Shown in pieces: positions 54,942 through 63,622 of a DNA stretch of 64,000 nt. Made by a program: the position numbers and the translations under genes. The stretch covers positions 110,939 to 174,938 of the forward strand of contig PDRW01000022.1 in assembly GCA_002746935.1 (NCBI GenBank). The letters run 5' to 3'. Below the pieces are notes generated by a model. The model saw only the letters and a program-made list of their open reading frames with translations, ran no database searches and had not been told where the DNA came from. Position 1 is the stretch's first letter; every line of letters starts with the position of its first letter. This stretch comes from Rhodobacterales bacterium (lineage in GTDB: Bacteria; Pseudomonadota; Alphaproteobacteria; Rhodobacterales; Rhodobacteraceae).

Positions 54942-55319
54942 ATGGGCTACAGCTACGACCCCGAGAACATTTTCGCCAGGATCCTCCGCGGCGAGATCCC
55001 CAACGATACCGTGCTCGAAACCGAGCATTGCCTCGCCTTCAACGACATCGGCCCGCAGGCACCGGTGCATGTGCTGGTGATCCCGAAGGGCCCTTATGTG
55101 AACTGGGACCATTTCGTCGCCGAAGCATCGGCTGAAGAGGTGCTGGATTTCACACGCGCGATTCACGCCGTGGTCGAGGCCAGGGGGCTGGAGCCCGGGG
55201 CTGGCGGCCAGGGCTACCGGCTGATCATGAACGCAGGTGAAGCCGGGGTGCAGGAGGTGCCGCATCTGCATGCGCATATCCTCTCGGGCAAGGTGATCGG
55301 GCGCATGGTTGGCGCCTGA
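54942..55319 (+). CDS. HIT family nucleotide hydrolase
   Basis: This 125-residue HIT protein has the active-site sequence VPHLHAHIL near residue 110, with IFARILRGEIPNDTV at the start. HIT proteins usually release AMP from purine phosphoramidates. It follows the glycosyltransferase by 54 bases with CAGGAGA before the ATG, and may be an independent housekeeping gene. Confidence 0.92.
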   Translation: MGYSYDPENIFARILRGEIPNDTVLETEHCLAFNDIGPQAPVHVLVIPKGPYVNWDHFVAEASAEEVLDFTRAIHAVVEARGLEPGAGGQGYRLIMNAGEAGVQEVPHLHAHILSGKVIGRMVGA

Positions 55320-55403
55320 GGGGAGCGCCGGGGCCGTGTTCCGCCTTGCCCATGGCCGGGGCCACGCTAGAGTGGTGCAGCGCAACAAACCGAAGGCCAC
55401 GAC

Positions 55404-55586
55404 ATGACCCAAGCCCCGCCGGAGACGAAGACGGTCCACAAGAGAAAGCTTGCCTGCGATGGCGGCGAGGGGGCTTTGGGGCATCCGCGGGTCTGGCTGA
55501 CCATCCCGGAGGATCGTGGCTGGGTCGAGTGCCCCTATTGCGATGCGCGTTACATCCTCGCCAATCCGGAGGATGCCGCCGCCTGA
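55404..55586 (+). CDS. Zinc-finger domain protein (zf-CHCC)
   Basis: This 60-residue protein has Cys18, His27, Cys43 and Cys46 ([17 protein letters not shown] then [11 protein letters not shown]), which is the zf-CHCC fold of NADH dehydrogenase subunit NDUFS6. In bacteria its partner may be complex I, but this is inference. It is between the HIT gene and polA. Confidence 0.92.
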   Translation: MTQAPPETKTVHKRKLACDGGEGALGHPRVWLTIPEDRGWVECPYCDARYILANPEDAAA

Positions 55587-55599
55587 CACATGGCGCGCC

Positions 55600-55623
55600 G
55601 GCCCCCGATCTGGCCCCCGATCT
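55600..55623. repeat. 12-base tandem repeat
   Basis: GGCCCCCGATCT occurs twice in direct succession just after the zf-CHCC gene and before polA. Confidence 0.7.
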
Positions 55624-55677
55624 GGCCTTCCCTCCCGCCCCGTGGCACAACCCGCGGAAACAGCGGAGGGCGAAGAC

Positions 55678-58473
55678 ATGCAGAGCAGGTTCGGCAAGGG
55701 ATGCCATCTTCATCTGATCGACGGATCGGCCTTCATCTTCCGCGCCTATCACGCGCTGCCGCCGCTCACCCGCAAATCCGACGGGCTGCCCATCGGTGCG
55801 GTCGCGGGCTTTTGCAACATGCTGTTCAAGCAGGTGGAAGAGGCCCGGGGCGACGATGCCCCGACCCATGTGGCGGTGATCTTCGACCATTCGGGCAAGT
55901 CTTTCCGCAACGAGATCTTCCCCGATTACAAGGCCAACCGCCCCCCCGCGCCCGAAGACCTCGTGCCGCAATTCCCGCTCACCCGCGACGCCACCCGCGC
56001 CTTCAACATCGCCTGTATCGAGAAGGAGGGGTTCGAGGCCGATGACATCATCGCCACCTATGCCCGCCTGGCCCGCGAGGCCGGCGGGCGGGTGACGATC
56101 GTGTCGTCCGACAAGGATCTGATGCAGCTCGTCGGCGGCGGGGTCGAGATGTTCGACGCGATGAAAAACCGCCGGATCGACCGGGAGGGTGTCGAGGCGA
56201 AGTTCGGTGTGGGCCCTGAGCGGGTGGTGGATGTGCAGGCGCTGGCAGGCGATTCGGTCGACAACGTGCCGGGCGCGCCGGGCATCGGGGTGAAGACCGC
56301 GGCCATGCTGATCAACGAATATGGCGATCTCGATACGCTTCTGGAGCGGGCCGAAGAGATCCGCCAGCCCAAACGCCGCCAGACGCTGATCGAGAAGGCC
56401 GATCAGATCCGCATGAGCCGCGATCTGGTGAAGCTCGACGACCGGGTGGCGCTGGACGATCCGCTTGACGCGTTCGAACTCCGTGACCCCGACCCGGAGG
56501 TGCTGCTGCCCTTCCTCGCCGAGATGGAATTCCGCACCCTCACAAAGCGGATCGCCGATGTGATGGGGGTGGAAAGCCCCGAGATCCCCGAGCCAGCCGC
56601 AAAGCCCGAAGAGGCGGCGCCGGAGTTGCCGCCGATCGACCCCGAGGCCTATGAGCGGGTCGATACCCCCGAAGCGCTCGCCCGCTGGATCGCGCTGATC
56701 CGCGAGCGTGGCTATGTCGCGGTTGACACCGAGACCACCTCGCTCGACGAGATGCAGGCCGATCTCGTCGGCCTCTCGCTCGCGGTCGTCCCGGGCGAGG
56801 CCTGCTATATCCCGCTCGGTCACAAGGCCGGTGGCGATGACCTGTTCGGCGCCGAAGCCCCGGCGGAGGGCCAGCTTCCGCTCGCCGAGGCGCTCGCTCT
56901 GCTGAAACCGGTGCTTGAGGATGCGTCGATCCTCAAGATCGGCCAGAACATGAAATATGACGCGAAGATCCTCGCCCGCCATGGGCTGCGGGTGGCGCCG
57001 ATCGACGACACCATGCTGATGAGCTACGCGCTGCATGCGGGGCTGCACGGGCACGGCATGGACGCGCTGTCGTCGCGCTATCTCGCCCACGAGCCGATCC
57101 CGATCAAATCGCTGCTCGGCACCGGCAAATCCGCGATCACCTTCGACCGTGTGCCCATCGAAGAGGCGGTGAAATATGCCGCCGAGGATGCCGACATCAC
57201 GCTCAGGCTCTGGCACCTGTTCAGGCCACGGCTGCATCGCGCGCGGGTCACCCGGGTCTATGAGACGCTCGAACGCCCGCTGGTGCCGGTGCTGGCGGAG
57301 ATGGAGATGAACGGCATCGAGGTCGACCGCGACAGCCTCAGCCGTATGTCCAACACCTTCGCGCAGAAGATGGCGGGGCTGGAAGCGGAGATCCACGAGC
57401 TGGCGGGGGAGCCGTTCAACGTCGGCTCTCCGGCGCAGCTTGGCGAAATCCTGTTCGGGAAGATGGGGCTTGAGGGCGGCAAGAAGGGCAAGGCGGGCAA
57501 ATATTCGACACCGGCAGATGTGCTCGAAGACCTCGCCACCGAACATGACCTGCCCGCCCGGGTGCTCGACTGGCGCCAGCTCTCCAAGCTCAAATCCACC
57601 TATACCGACGCGCTTCAGGCGCATATCAACCCGGAGACGGGGCGGGTCCATACCAGCTATGTGCAGACCGGCGCCAACACCGGGCGGCTGGCCTCGAGCG
57701 ACCCGAACCTGCAAAACATCCCCGTGCGCAGCGAGGAGGGGCGGCGGATCCGTGAGGCTTTCGTGGCGCCTGCGGGGCGCAAGCTGGTGTCGCTCGATTA
57801 CAGCCAGATCGAACTGCGCATCCTCGCCCATACGGCGGGTATCGAGAGCATGCGCGCGGCCTTCCGGGAGGGGGCCGACATCCATGCCGCCACGGCCTCG
57901 GAGATGTTCGGCGTGCCGCTCGAGGCGATGACGCCGGAGGTGCGGCGCCGGGCGAAGGCGATCAATTTCGGGGTGATCTACGGGATTTCGGGCTTCGGGC
58001 TCGCGCGCAACCTGCGCATTCCGCGCACCGAAGCGCAGGCCTTCATCGACCGCTATTTCGAGCGTTACCCGGGGATCCGCGCCTATATGGACCAGACCGT
58101 GGGCTTTGCGAAGGAGCACGGCTTTGTCGAGACCCTGTTCGGCCGCAGGATCCATACCCCCGAGATCGCCGCCAAGGGCCCGCGTGCCGGGTTTGCCCGC
58201 CGCGCCGCGATCAACGCGCCGATCCAGGGGACGGCGGCGGACGTGATCCGCCGGGCGATGATCCGCATGCCCGCCGCCATTGCCGGTCTGCCGGCGAAGA
58301 TGCTGTTGCAGGTCCATGACGAGCTGATCTTCGAAGTGGAGGAGGCCGCGGTGGAGGAGGCTGTCGGGGTGATCCGCGCGGTGATGGAGGGGGCGGCGGA
58401 ACCGCTCCTGCGGCTCACGGTGCCGCTGGTGGTCGATGCGGGTGTGGGCGACAACTGGGCCGAGGCGCACTGA
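55678..58473 (+). CDS. polA: DNA polymerase I
   Basis: This 931-residue polymerase fills gaps and removes RNA primers. It has a 5'-3' exonuclease (about 1-295, ending with a helix-hairpin-helix GAPGIGVKTA), an intact 3'-5' proofreading domain with VAVDTETTSLDEM, and a polymerase domain. In the polymerase domain DYSQIELRILAH and RRAKAINFGVIYGIS carry the catalytic motifs, and VHDELIFEVE ends it. The start is at 55678 after GGAGGG. An upstream frame to 55516 is a shadow. Confidence 0.97.
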   Translation: MQSRFGKGCHLHLIDGSAFIFRAYHALPPLTRKSDGLPIGAVAGFCNMLFKQVEEARGDDAPTHVAVIFDHSGKSFRNEIFPDYKANRPPAPEDLVPQFPLTRDATRAFNIACIEKEGFEADDIIATYARLAREAGGRVTIVSSDKDLMQLVGGGVEMFDAMKNRRIDREGVEAKFGVGPERVVDVQALAGDSVDNVPGAPGIGVKTAAMLINEYGDLDTLLERAEEIRQPKRRQTLIEKADQIRMSRDLVKLDDRVALDDPLDAFELRDPDPEVLLPFLAEMEFRTLTKRIADVMGVESPEIPEPAAKPEEAAPELPPIDPEAYERVDTPEALARWIALIRERGYVAVDTETTSLDEMQADLVGLSLAVVPGEACYIPLGHKAGGDDLFGAEAPAEGQLPLAEALALLKPVLEDASILKIGQNMKYDAKILARHGLRVAPIDDTMLMSYALHAGLHGHGMDALSSRYLAHEPIPIKSLLGTGKSAITFDRVPIEEAVKYAAEDADITLRLWHLFRPRLHRARVTRVYETLERPLVPVLAEMEMNGIEVDRDSLSRMSNTFAQKMAGLEAEIHELAGEPFNVGSPAQLGEILFGKMGLEGGKKGKAGKYSTPADVLEDLATEHDLPARVLDWRQLSKLKSTYTDALQAHINPETGRVHTSYVQTGANTGRLASSDPNLQNIPVRSEEGRRIREAFVAPAGRKLVSLDYSQIELRILAHTAGIESMRAAFREGADIHAATASEMFGVPLEAMTPEVRRRAKAINFGVIYGISGFGLARNLRIPRTEAQAFIDRYFERYPGIRAYMDQTVGFAKEHGFVETLFGRRIHTPEIAAKGPRAGFARRAAINAPIQGTAADVIRRAMIRMPAAIAGLPAKMLLQVHDELIFEVEEAAVEEAVGVIRAVMEGAAEPLLRLTVPLVVDAGVGDNWAEAH

Positions 58474-58517
58474 AGCGGCGCGGCCCCCCGTTACAAGCGC
58501 CCCGTTACCAGCCCCCG

Positions 58518-59246
58518 CTACAACAGTTGCGACAGGAACTGCCGGGTGCGCTCTTCCTTCGGGTGGTCGAAGATCTCCGAGGGCGGGGCGGCTTCGAGGA
58601 TGCGCCCCGCATCGAGGAAACAGACCTTGTCGGCCAGCTCGCGGGCGAACCCCATCTCGTGGGTGGCGAGGATCATCGTCATCCCCTCCAGCCGCAACTG
58701 CCGCAGCACATCGAGCACCTCGGCCACCAGTTCGGGGTCGAGGGCGCTGGTGATCTCGTCAAACAGCAGGATCTCCGGCTGCATCGCCATCGCCCGGATG
58801 ATCGCCACCCGCTGCTGCTGGCCGCCGGACAGCTGGTCGGGGTAATGGTCCATGCGGTCGGCGAGGCCGAAACGTTCGAACAGCGCCGTGACCGCGGGCC
58901 GTTGCCGGGCACGGCTCAGCCCCCGCACCCGGCGCGGTGCCAGCATCACGTTTTCCGCCGCCGACATATGCGGAAACAGGTTGAACGACTGAAACACCAT
59001 GCCGATGCGCTGGCGCACCGGCTGCGGATCGAGCCCCGGTTCGGCAATATCGACGCCGCCGAGGAAGATCTCGCCATCGTCGATCGGCTCCAGCAGGTTG
59101 ATCGCCCGCAGAAGTGTCGACTTGCCCGACCCCGAGGCGCCGATCAGGCAGACCATCTCGCCCTTGTCGACCTCGAGGTCGATCCCGCGCAGTACATGAT
59201 GATCGCCGAAGGCCTTGTGCACGCCCTTCAGTTTGAGCATCGTCAT
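58518..59246 (-). CDS. Polar amino acid ABC transporter ATPase
   Basis: This 242-residue ATPase shows Walker A GASGSGKST (about 33-41), Q-loop FQSFNLF, signature LSGGQQQRVAI, Walker B ILLFDEITSALDPE and H-loop ATHEMGFAREL, the pattern of the GlnQ/HisP family. It overlaps its permease (ATGA at 59243-59246) and is the last gene of an operon with the binding protein and permease. Confidence 0.95.
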   Translation of the reverse strand: MTMLKLKGVHKAFGDHHVLRGIDLEVDKGEMVCLIGASGSGKSTLLRAINLLEPIDDGEIFLGGVDIAEPGLDPQPVRQRIGMVFQSFNLFPHMSAAENVMLAPRRVRGLSRARQRPAVTALFERFGLADRMDHYPDQLSGGQQQRVAIIRAMAMQPEILLFDEITSALDPELVAEVLDVLRQLRLEGMTMILATHEMGFARELADKVCFLDAGRILEAAPPSEIFDHPKEERTRQFLSQLL

Positions 59247-60082
59247 TGTTCGATCCGCTTGCGCTTGTGCATCAGATAATCCGCATAACGGGTCGCGGGG
59301 ATGGTGATGACCAGAAAGATCAGCGCCGCGCCCACATAGGGGGTGAAATTGGCATAGAGCGATTTGTAGACGCCCGCTTGCCGGAAGACTTCCACCGGGC
59401 CGACGAAGGAGAGCAGTGAGACGTCCTTTTGCAGGGCGATCACCAAGTTCATGTTGGCCGGCACCACGTTGCGCAGGGCCTGCGGCAGCACCACGAAGCG
59501 CATGGTGTCGCCGGGGGAGAGGCCGAGCGAAAGCGCCGCCGAACGCTGGCTCTTGTGGATCGATTCGATCCCCGAGCGGATCACCTCGGCGACATAGGCC
59601 GCATAGACCAGAATGAGCGCGAGCGACCCCCAGATATAGGGTGAGTTCCACGGTCGTGGCAGGCCGAGGCCGGGCACGCCGAAGCCGACGAGATAGATCA
59701 CCAGAATCACCGGCAGGCCGCGGAACACGTCGGTATAGACGGTGGCGGCGAGTTTCAGCGGATAGAGCGCGGGCGTGCGGATGTCGCGCGCGACCGCCAC
59801 CGCAAGCCCCACCAGCGCGATCAGCGGCAGGGACCATGCAAAGATCGCGATGTCGAGCAGGAAAGCGTTGAGCAGCCCCGGGAAGGTCCTGGCGAAGACC
59901 CCGCCGTTGAAGAAGCTCTTCTTCACCGCCTCCCAGCCGGGCGCCATCGGCACCAGCAGCACGATCGCCAGCCCCACGAGGATCGTGGAGGTGGCGGCGA
60001 TGCGCATCGACCGCTTGCGGACCGCCGCCTCATAGACCGCCCGCCGTCCGGGGCGCGCGGTCCTGTCGCCTGTCTCCGTCAT
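59243..60082 (-). CDS. Polar amino acid ABC transporter permease
   Basis: This 279-residue membrane protein of the HisM/GlnP type has about five transmembrane helices, and the EAA-type loop LSLGLSPGDTMRFVVLPQA (about 195-213) that docks to the ATPase. It lies between the ATPase and binding-protein genes. The start at 60082 is followed directly by MTETGDR, since the frame upstream overlaps the binding-protein stop. Confidence 0.93.
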   Translation of the reverse strand: MTETGDRTARPGRRAVYEAAVRKRSMRIAATSTILVGLAIVLLVPMAPGWEAVKKSFFNGGVFARTFPGLLNAFLLDIAIFAWSLPLIALVGLAVAVARDIRTPALYPLKLAATVYTDVFRGLPVILVIYLVGFGVPGLGLPRPWNSPYIWGSLALILVYAAYVAEVIRSGIESIHKSQRSAALSLGLSPGDTMRFVVLPQALRNVVPANMNLVIALQKDVSLLSFVGPVEVFRQAGVYKSLYANFTPYVGAALIFLVITIPATRYADYLMHKRKRIEQ

Positions 60083-60092
60083 CGCCCCGGGA

Positions 60093-60977
60093 TTACTCGA
60101 TGACCGGCACACCGGTCGCGCCGGCGAGCCATTCGGCCTCGATCTCGGCCAGCCTGCCGGAGGCCTTGAGCTCCGCGAGTGCTTCGTCGACGCATTCCTT
60201 GAGCGGGTTGCCCTTCTGCATCAGGAAGCCGAACTGGTCGGGGTTTTCGCTGCGATCGGCGGGGAATTGCGCCAGCAGCACCCCGTCTTCGACCACGGCG
60301 GCGGAGAGATAGAGCGCGGTGGGCAGATCGAACAGCGAGGCTTCCACCTGGCCCGCCTGAATCGCCTGGGTCACGTCGACGTTTTCGGTGTAGAGCAGCA
60401 CCGCATTGTCGGGGGCGATGATCTCTTCGACCATCTTGTGCCCGGTGGTGCCGGCCATCACCCCCCAGATCAGCCCCTTGAGTGCGTCGATGGCGGGGCT
60501 CTCGATGCCTTCGCCGTCTTTGCGCATCCGGTCCTGCTGATAGACCTTGAGCGCGTCGATGCCGGGGCTTTCAAGGCCTTCCGCCACCTTTTTCGTGGTC
60601 AGCACCGCCATGGCGGAGGTGTAATAGGGCTCGGAAAAGTCGACCATCTCCTCGCGTTCGGGGGTGATCGAGAATTGTTGCAGGTTGATGTCGAAATTCT
60701 TGGCGCCGGGCTGGATCGCCTCGTCAAACGAGGTGCGGACCCATTTCACCGCGTCATCGGAAAAGCCCATGCTGTTGGCCACCGCATAGGCGACGGCGGC
60801 CTCGAACCCCTTCCCGGACTCGGGGGTATCGTCGATCACCCAGGGGAACCAGGCCGGATTGCCGGTGGCGATGGTGAGCACGCCGTCTTCGAGCGTCTTG
60901 CCCGCGGCGCATTGATCGGCGGCCGTGGCGGCCGTGGCGACGAACGTGGCACAAACCGCCGTCAGAATGGTTTTCAT
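60093..60977 (-). CDS. Polar amino acid ABC transporter substrate-binding protein with internal duplication
   Basis: This is a 294-residue periplasmic SBP_bac_3-type protein with a signal peptide of about 19-20 residues (MKTILTAVCATFVATAATAA). The family motif DINLQQFSITPEREEMVDFS lies at about 96-115. Residues 133-144 (EGLESPGIDALK) are nearly repeated at 156-167 (EGIESPAIDALK), so about 23 residues look duplicated and inserted in the hinge region before AGTTG. It is the first gene of the importer operon. Confidence 0.92.
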   Translation of the reverse strand: MKTILTAVCATFVATAATAADQCAAGKTLEDGVLTIATGNPAWFPWVIDDTPESGKGFEAAVAYAVANSMGFSDDAVKWVRTSFDEAIQPGAKNFDINLQQFSITPEREEMVDFSEPYYTSAMAVLTTKKVAEGLESPGIDALKVYQQDRMRKDGEGIESPAIDALKGLIWGVMAGTTGHKMVEEIIAPDNAVLLYTENVDVTQAIQAGQVEASLFDLPTALYLSAAVVEDGVLLAQFPADRSENPDQFGFLMQKGNPLKECVDEALAELKASGRLAEIEAEWLAGATGVPVIE

Positions 60978-61405
60978 CGAAGATTCCCCCCTGAGGTTTC
61001 ATTGTGTCGCATGTCGCCACTATTGGTGCAGATTGTCCAGATGTTCCGTAAGACTGTGACAATGCCGTGCTCCTCGGCGCCTGACAGGCGGGGGTGTAAG
61101 GCCGTCACCCCCGTATTGCTGCCGGGATAGCTCAAATGCCACAGGCCGGGCTGGCTGGCGCGCCGGGCGGGTGTCTTGAAACGCGCGCATGACAGCGGGC
61201 CGTCCGGTTTGCCGCGCTCCCCGCCGGGGCTTCAGGGCTGCAATGAAGTTGTTGTCCTGCCCGGGCCGGAAGCTCGGGCAGGGACAGAATTGTGCGGTTT
61301 GTCCTGCATCAAGGCCCGGCATCGGCACAGCCGTTAGCCATGGCGCCGGGCACGGTGGCTTGCCGTGGCCGCGGCTCTTCGGAGTTCGGAAATACCCCGG
61401 GATAG
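60978..61405. other. Gap between divergent transporter and TorT-like genes
   Basis: 428 bases. A GC-rich hairpin-like pairing lies near 61088-61112. Promoters for both divergent genes are expected here, but no clear one stands out. No gene is supported. Confidence 0.5.
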
Positions 61406-62407
61406 GTGAACGTCTTGCGCCCTTGCCTGTTGACCCTGGCCTGCGTCGCCATGCGGATTTGCGCGGCCCTTGTGGCGGCCGGGGCAGGAGTGTCTGCCGC
61501 CGCGAGCGCCGAGGCCGCGCGGGTCTGCGTGATCGTGCCGCATTTCAAGGACGAATACTGGCTTTCGGTCGGCTATGGCCTCCAGCGGGCGGCCAACGAG
61601 ACCGGCGCGGAGCTGCTGATTCATGAAAGCGGCGGCTATCTCGCCCTTGAACGGCAGATCGCGCTGCTCAAACACTGCCGGGAGACGCCAAGCGACGCTG
61701 TTCTGCTCGGGGCGGTTTCGGCGGACGATCCCCGGTTGCTTGCCGCAGTTGCCGAGACAGTGCGGGAGCAGCCGGTTCTGGCGCTGGTCAATGCGCTCGA
61801 TGCGCCGGGGCTTGCCGCACGGGTCGGGGTCGACTGGCATGGCATGGGGCGGGCCGTGGGCGCCTATCTTGCGCACAAGCACCCCGCGGGCTCGCCGCCG
61901 GTCACTGCCGTGCTCGTCACCGGGCCGGTCGAATCCGGCTGGGGGCCGATCCTCGATGCCGGGCTTGCCGAGGGGCTCGCGGGAAGTGCCGTCAGAATCG
62001 TTGCCTCCTATCGGGCCGATACCGGGCTGCGCGAGCAGTTGCGCGAGGTCGAACGGGTGTTTTCGGAGCATCCGGAGGCCGACTATCTGATCGGCAGCGC
62101 TCCGGCGATAGAGGGGGCGATGGCGCTGCTGCGCCGCTTGCCGGAGGGCACGCATCGCCCGGCGCTGGTGGCAACCTATATCAGCCACTCGGTGCTGCGC
62201 GGCATGAAGACCGGGCAGGTGGAAATGGTGCCTTTCGACGATCCGATAGCGCAGGGTCGTCTCGGGCTCGAACTGGCGCTGGGATCGGTCGCCGGAGAGA
62301 TCGTGCCCGGGCTTTCGGGGCCGGAAATCCTGCCGGTGACCGCCACGACCGGCAATGCCGGCAGCATCGCGCTTTCGCCTGCCGGGTTCTTCCCGGACCT
62401 GCAATAA
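61406..62407 (+). CDS. torT: TorT-like periplasmic binding protein
   Basis: This 333-residue LacI-fold periplasmic protein begins with a hydrophobic leader and continues VCVIVPHFKDEYWLSVGYGL, matching TorT. TorT senses trimethylamine N-oxide for a TorS kinase. No torS or torR is visible beside it, so another ligand and role are possible. The start at the GTG at 61406 is the longest, and an internal ATG at 61451 could also start the signal peptide. Confidence 0.7.
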   Translation: MNVLRPCLLTLACVAMRICAALVAAGAGVSAAASAEAARVCVIVPHFKDEYWLSVGYGLQRAANETGAELLIHESGGYLALERQIALLKHCRETPSDAVLLGAVSADDPRLLAAVAETVREQPVLALVNALDAPGLAARVGVDWHGMGRAVGAYLAHKHPAGSPPVTAVLVTGPVESGWGPILDAGLAEGLAGSAVRIVASYRADTGLREQLREVERVFSEHPEADYLIGSAPAIEGAMALLRRLPEGTHRPALVATYISHSVLRGMKTGQVEMVPFDDPIAQGRLGLELALGSVAGEIVPGLSGPEILPVTATTGNAGSIALSPAGFFPDLQ

Positions 62408-62411
62408 GGCG

Positions 62412-62718
62412 TTATTCGAACTTCCAGCGATAGGCCTCGCCTTCCATCTTCACCACCACCAGCAGGAACTTGAACGGTTCCACTGCGAGCAGCGCGTGGG
62501 GCACCTCGGCGGGCATGACGATGGTGTCGCCGGCGGTGAGTGTCTGCGTCGGAATGGGTCGAGAGCCCCTCGCCCTTGTCGATCGCAAAGAGCGTGATGC
62601 CGACGCCCGGGTTCTGGGTCAGGGTCAGGCTGGCTACCTTGCCGGGCTTGAAATCCACCAGATCGGCCATATGCAGCACGCTGCGGTGGTCGAGATTTCG
62701 GATAAGCTTGTCTGCCAT
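62412..62718 (-). pseudogene. Broken cupin gene
   Basis: The frame begins like a small cupin (MADKLIRNLDHRSVLHMADL to LSTHSD). It then shifts after the metal-binding His region and resumes in another frame as LTAGDTIVMPAEVPHALL to YRWKFE. About 20 residues of the central beta-barrel are missing at the join (near 62545), and the length is not a multiple of three. It is the last gene of a minus-strand unit, directly after the intact cupin gene. Confidence 0.75.
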
Positions 62719-62719
62719 G

Positions 62720-63061
62720 TCAGCTGTCCTCGTTCTGGAATGTAAGCTGCAACATCTTCAAGGCCTTGCCGCCACCGATGGCATGGGGCCGGCCGGCGGC
62801 GACCGCCAGCGCCTCGCCCGGGGCCAGCGCCGCCCAATGGTCGCCGAAGGAGATCCGGGCGCTCCCTTCAAGCAGCAGATATAACGTGTCGCCGGGGTAG
62901 GATTCGGCGCTGATCGTCTCGCCGTCGGCAAAGCTGAACAGCGAGATCTGCACCTGGCGTGAGCGCGACAGCGCCATGCTGACCACCTGACCGGGCGCGG
63001 TGTCGATCAGCCCGGCGAGGCTCCGGGCGCGGTCTTCAGGCAGGTTCCTGAGCGTCTGCAT
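62720..63061 (-). CDS. Cupin domain protein
   Basis: This 113-residue single-domain cupin has [20 protein letters not shown] and PHAIGG, which carry the two conserved cupin motifs. The His/Glu set of the first motif is only partly kept. It may bind a small molecule related to the transporter upstream. It is read between the broken ATPase and the broken cupin gene. Confidence 0.85.
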   Translation of the reverse strand: MQTLRNLPEDRARSLAGLIDTAPGQVVSMALSRSRQVQISLFSFADGETISAESYPGDTLYLLLEGSARISFGDHWAALAPGEALAVAAGRPHAIGGGKALKMLQLTFQNEDS

Positions 63062-63622
63062 CGGGGCTCTCCTCTTGTAGCAGCCGACCGTCGCGCATCA
63101 CATGCAGGCGGTGGGCAATGTCGCGGATTTCGGCCGGAACATGGGTGACATACAGCACGGTCATCTCGGGGCGCGCGGCCAGCATGCGCTTGAGATCGGC
63201 CAGAATCGCCGCTTTCAGGGCCGCATCAAGCGCGCTGAAGGGCTCGTCGAGCAGCAGGATGTCGGGCGCCACCGCCATGGCCCGGGCGATCGACACCCGC
63301 TGGCGCATGCCCCACTACTGGCCCCATTTCCGGCCCCACTACTGGCTCCGGCGGCGTCCAGCGCAAAGCGCACATTGTCCAGCGCGCTGCGCCACGGCAA
63401 CAGCCGGGGATCCTGAAACACGAAACCGATCCGCGCCGAGCCGACCCGCACCCGGCCGCTCGCGGGCGTGACCAGCCCGGTGATCACGTTCAGCAAGGTG
63501 GATTTGCCACAGCCCGACGGCCCCAACAGCCCCACCACCTCGCCCTTGTCCAGCGTCAGCGACAGCCGGTCCAGCACCAGCCTGTCGCCAAAGCGGACCG
63601 AAACCTCCTCCAGTGCGATCAT
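63036..63622 (-). pseudogene. Broken ABC transporter ATPase (taurine/nitrate type)
   Basis: The 5' part encodes Walker A GPSGCGKSTLLNVIT and the Q-loop region FVFQDPRLLPWR. The 3' part encodes [15 protein letters not shown], Walker [13 protein letters not shown] and the H-loop VLYVTHV, but in another frame. Between them the usual 35 or so residues, including the LSGG signature, are replaced by low-complexity DNA with GCCCCACTACTGGC repeated on the plus strand (63309-63349), and a stop codon lies in the second frame. The full ATPase cannot be made. The start at 63622 overlaps the permease stop. Confidence 0.85.
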
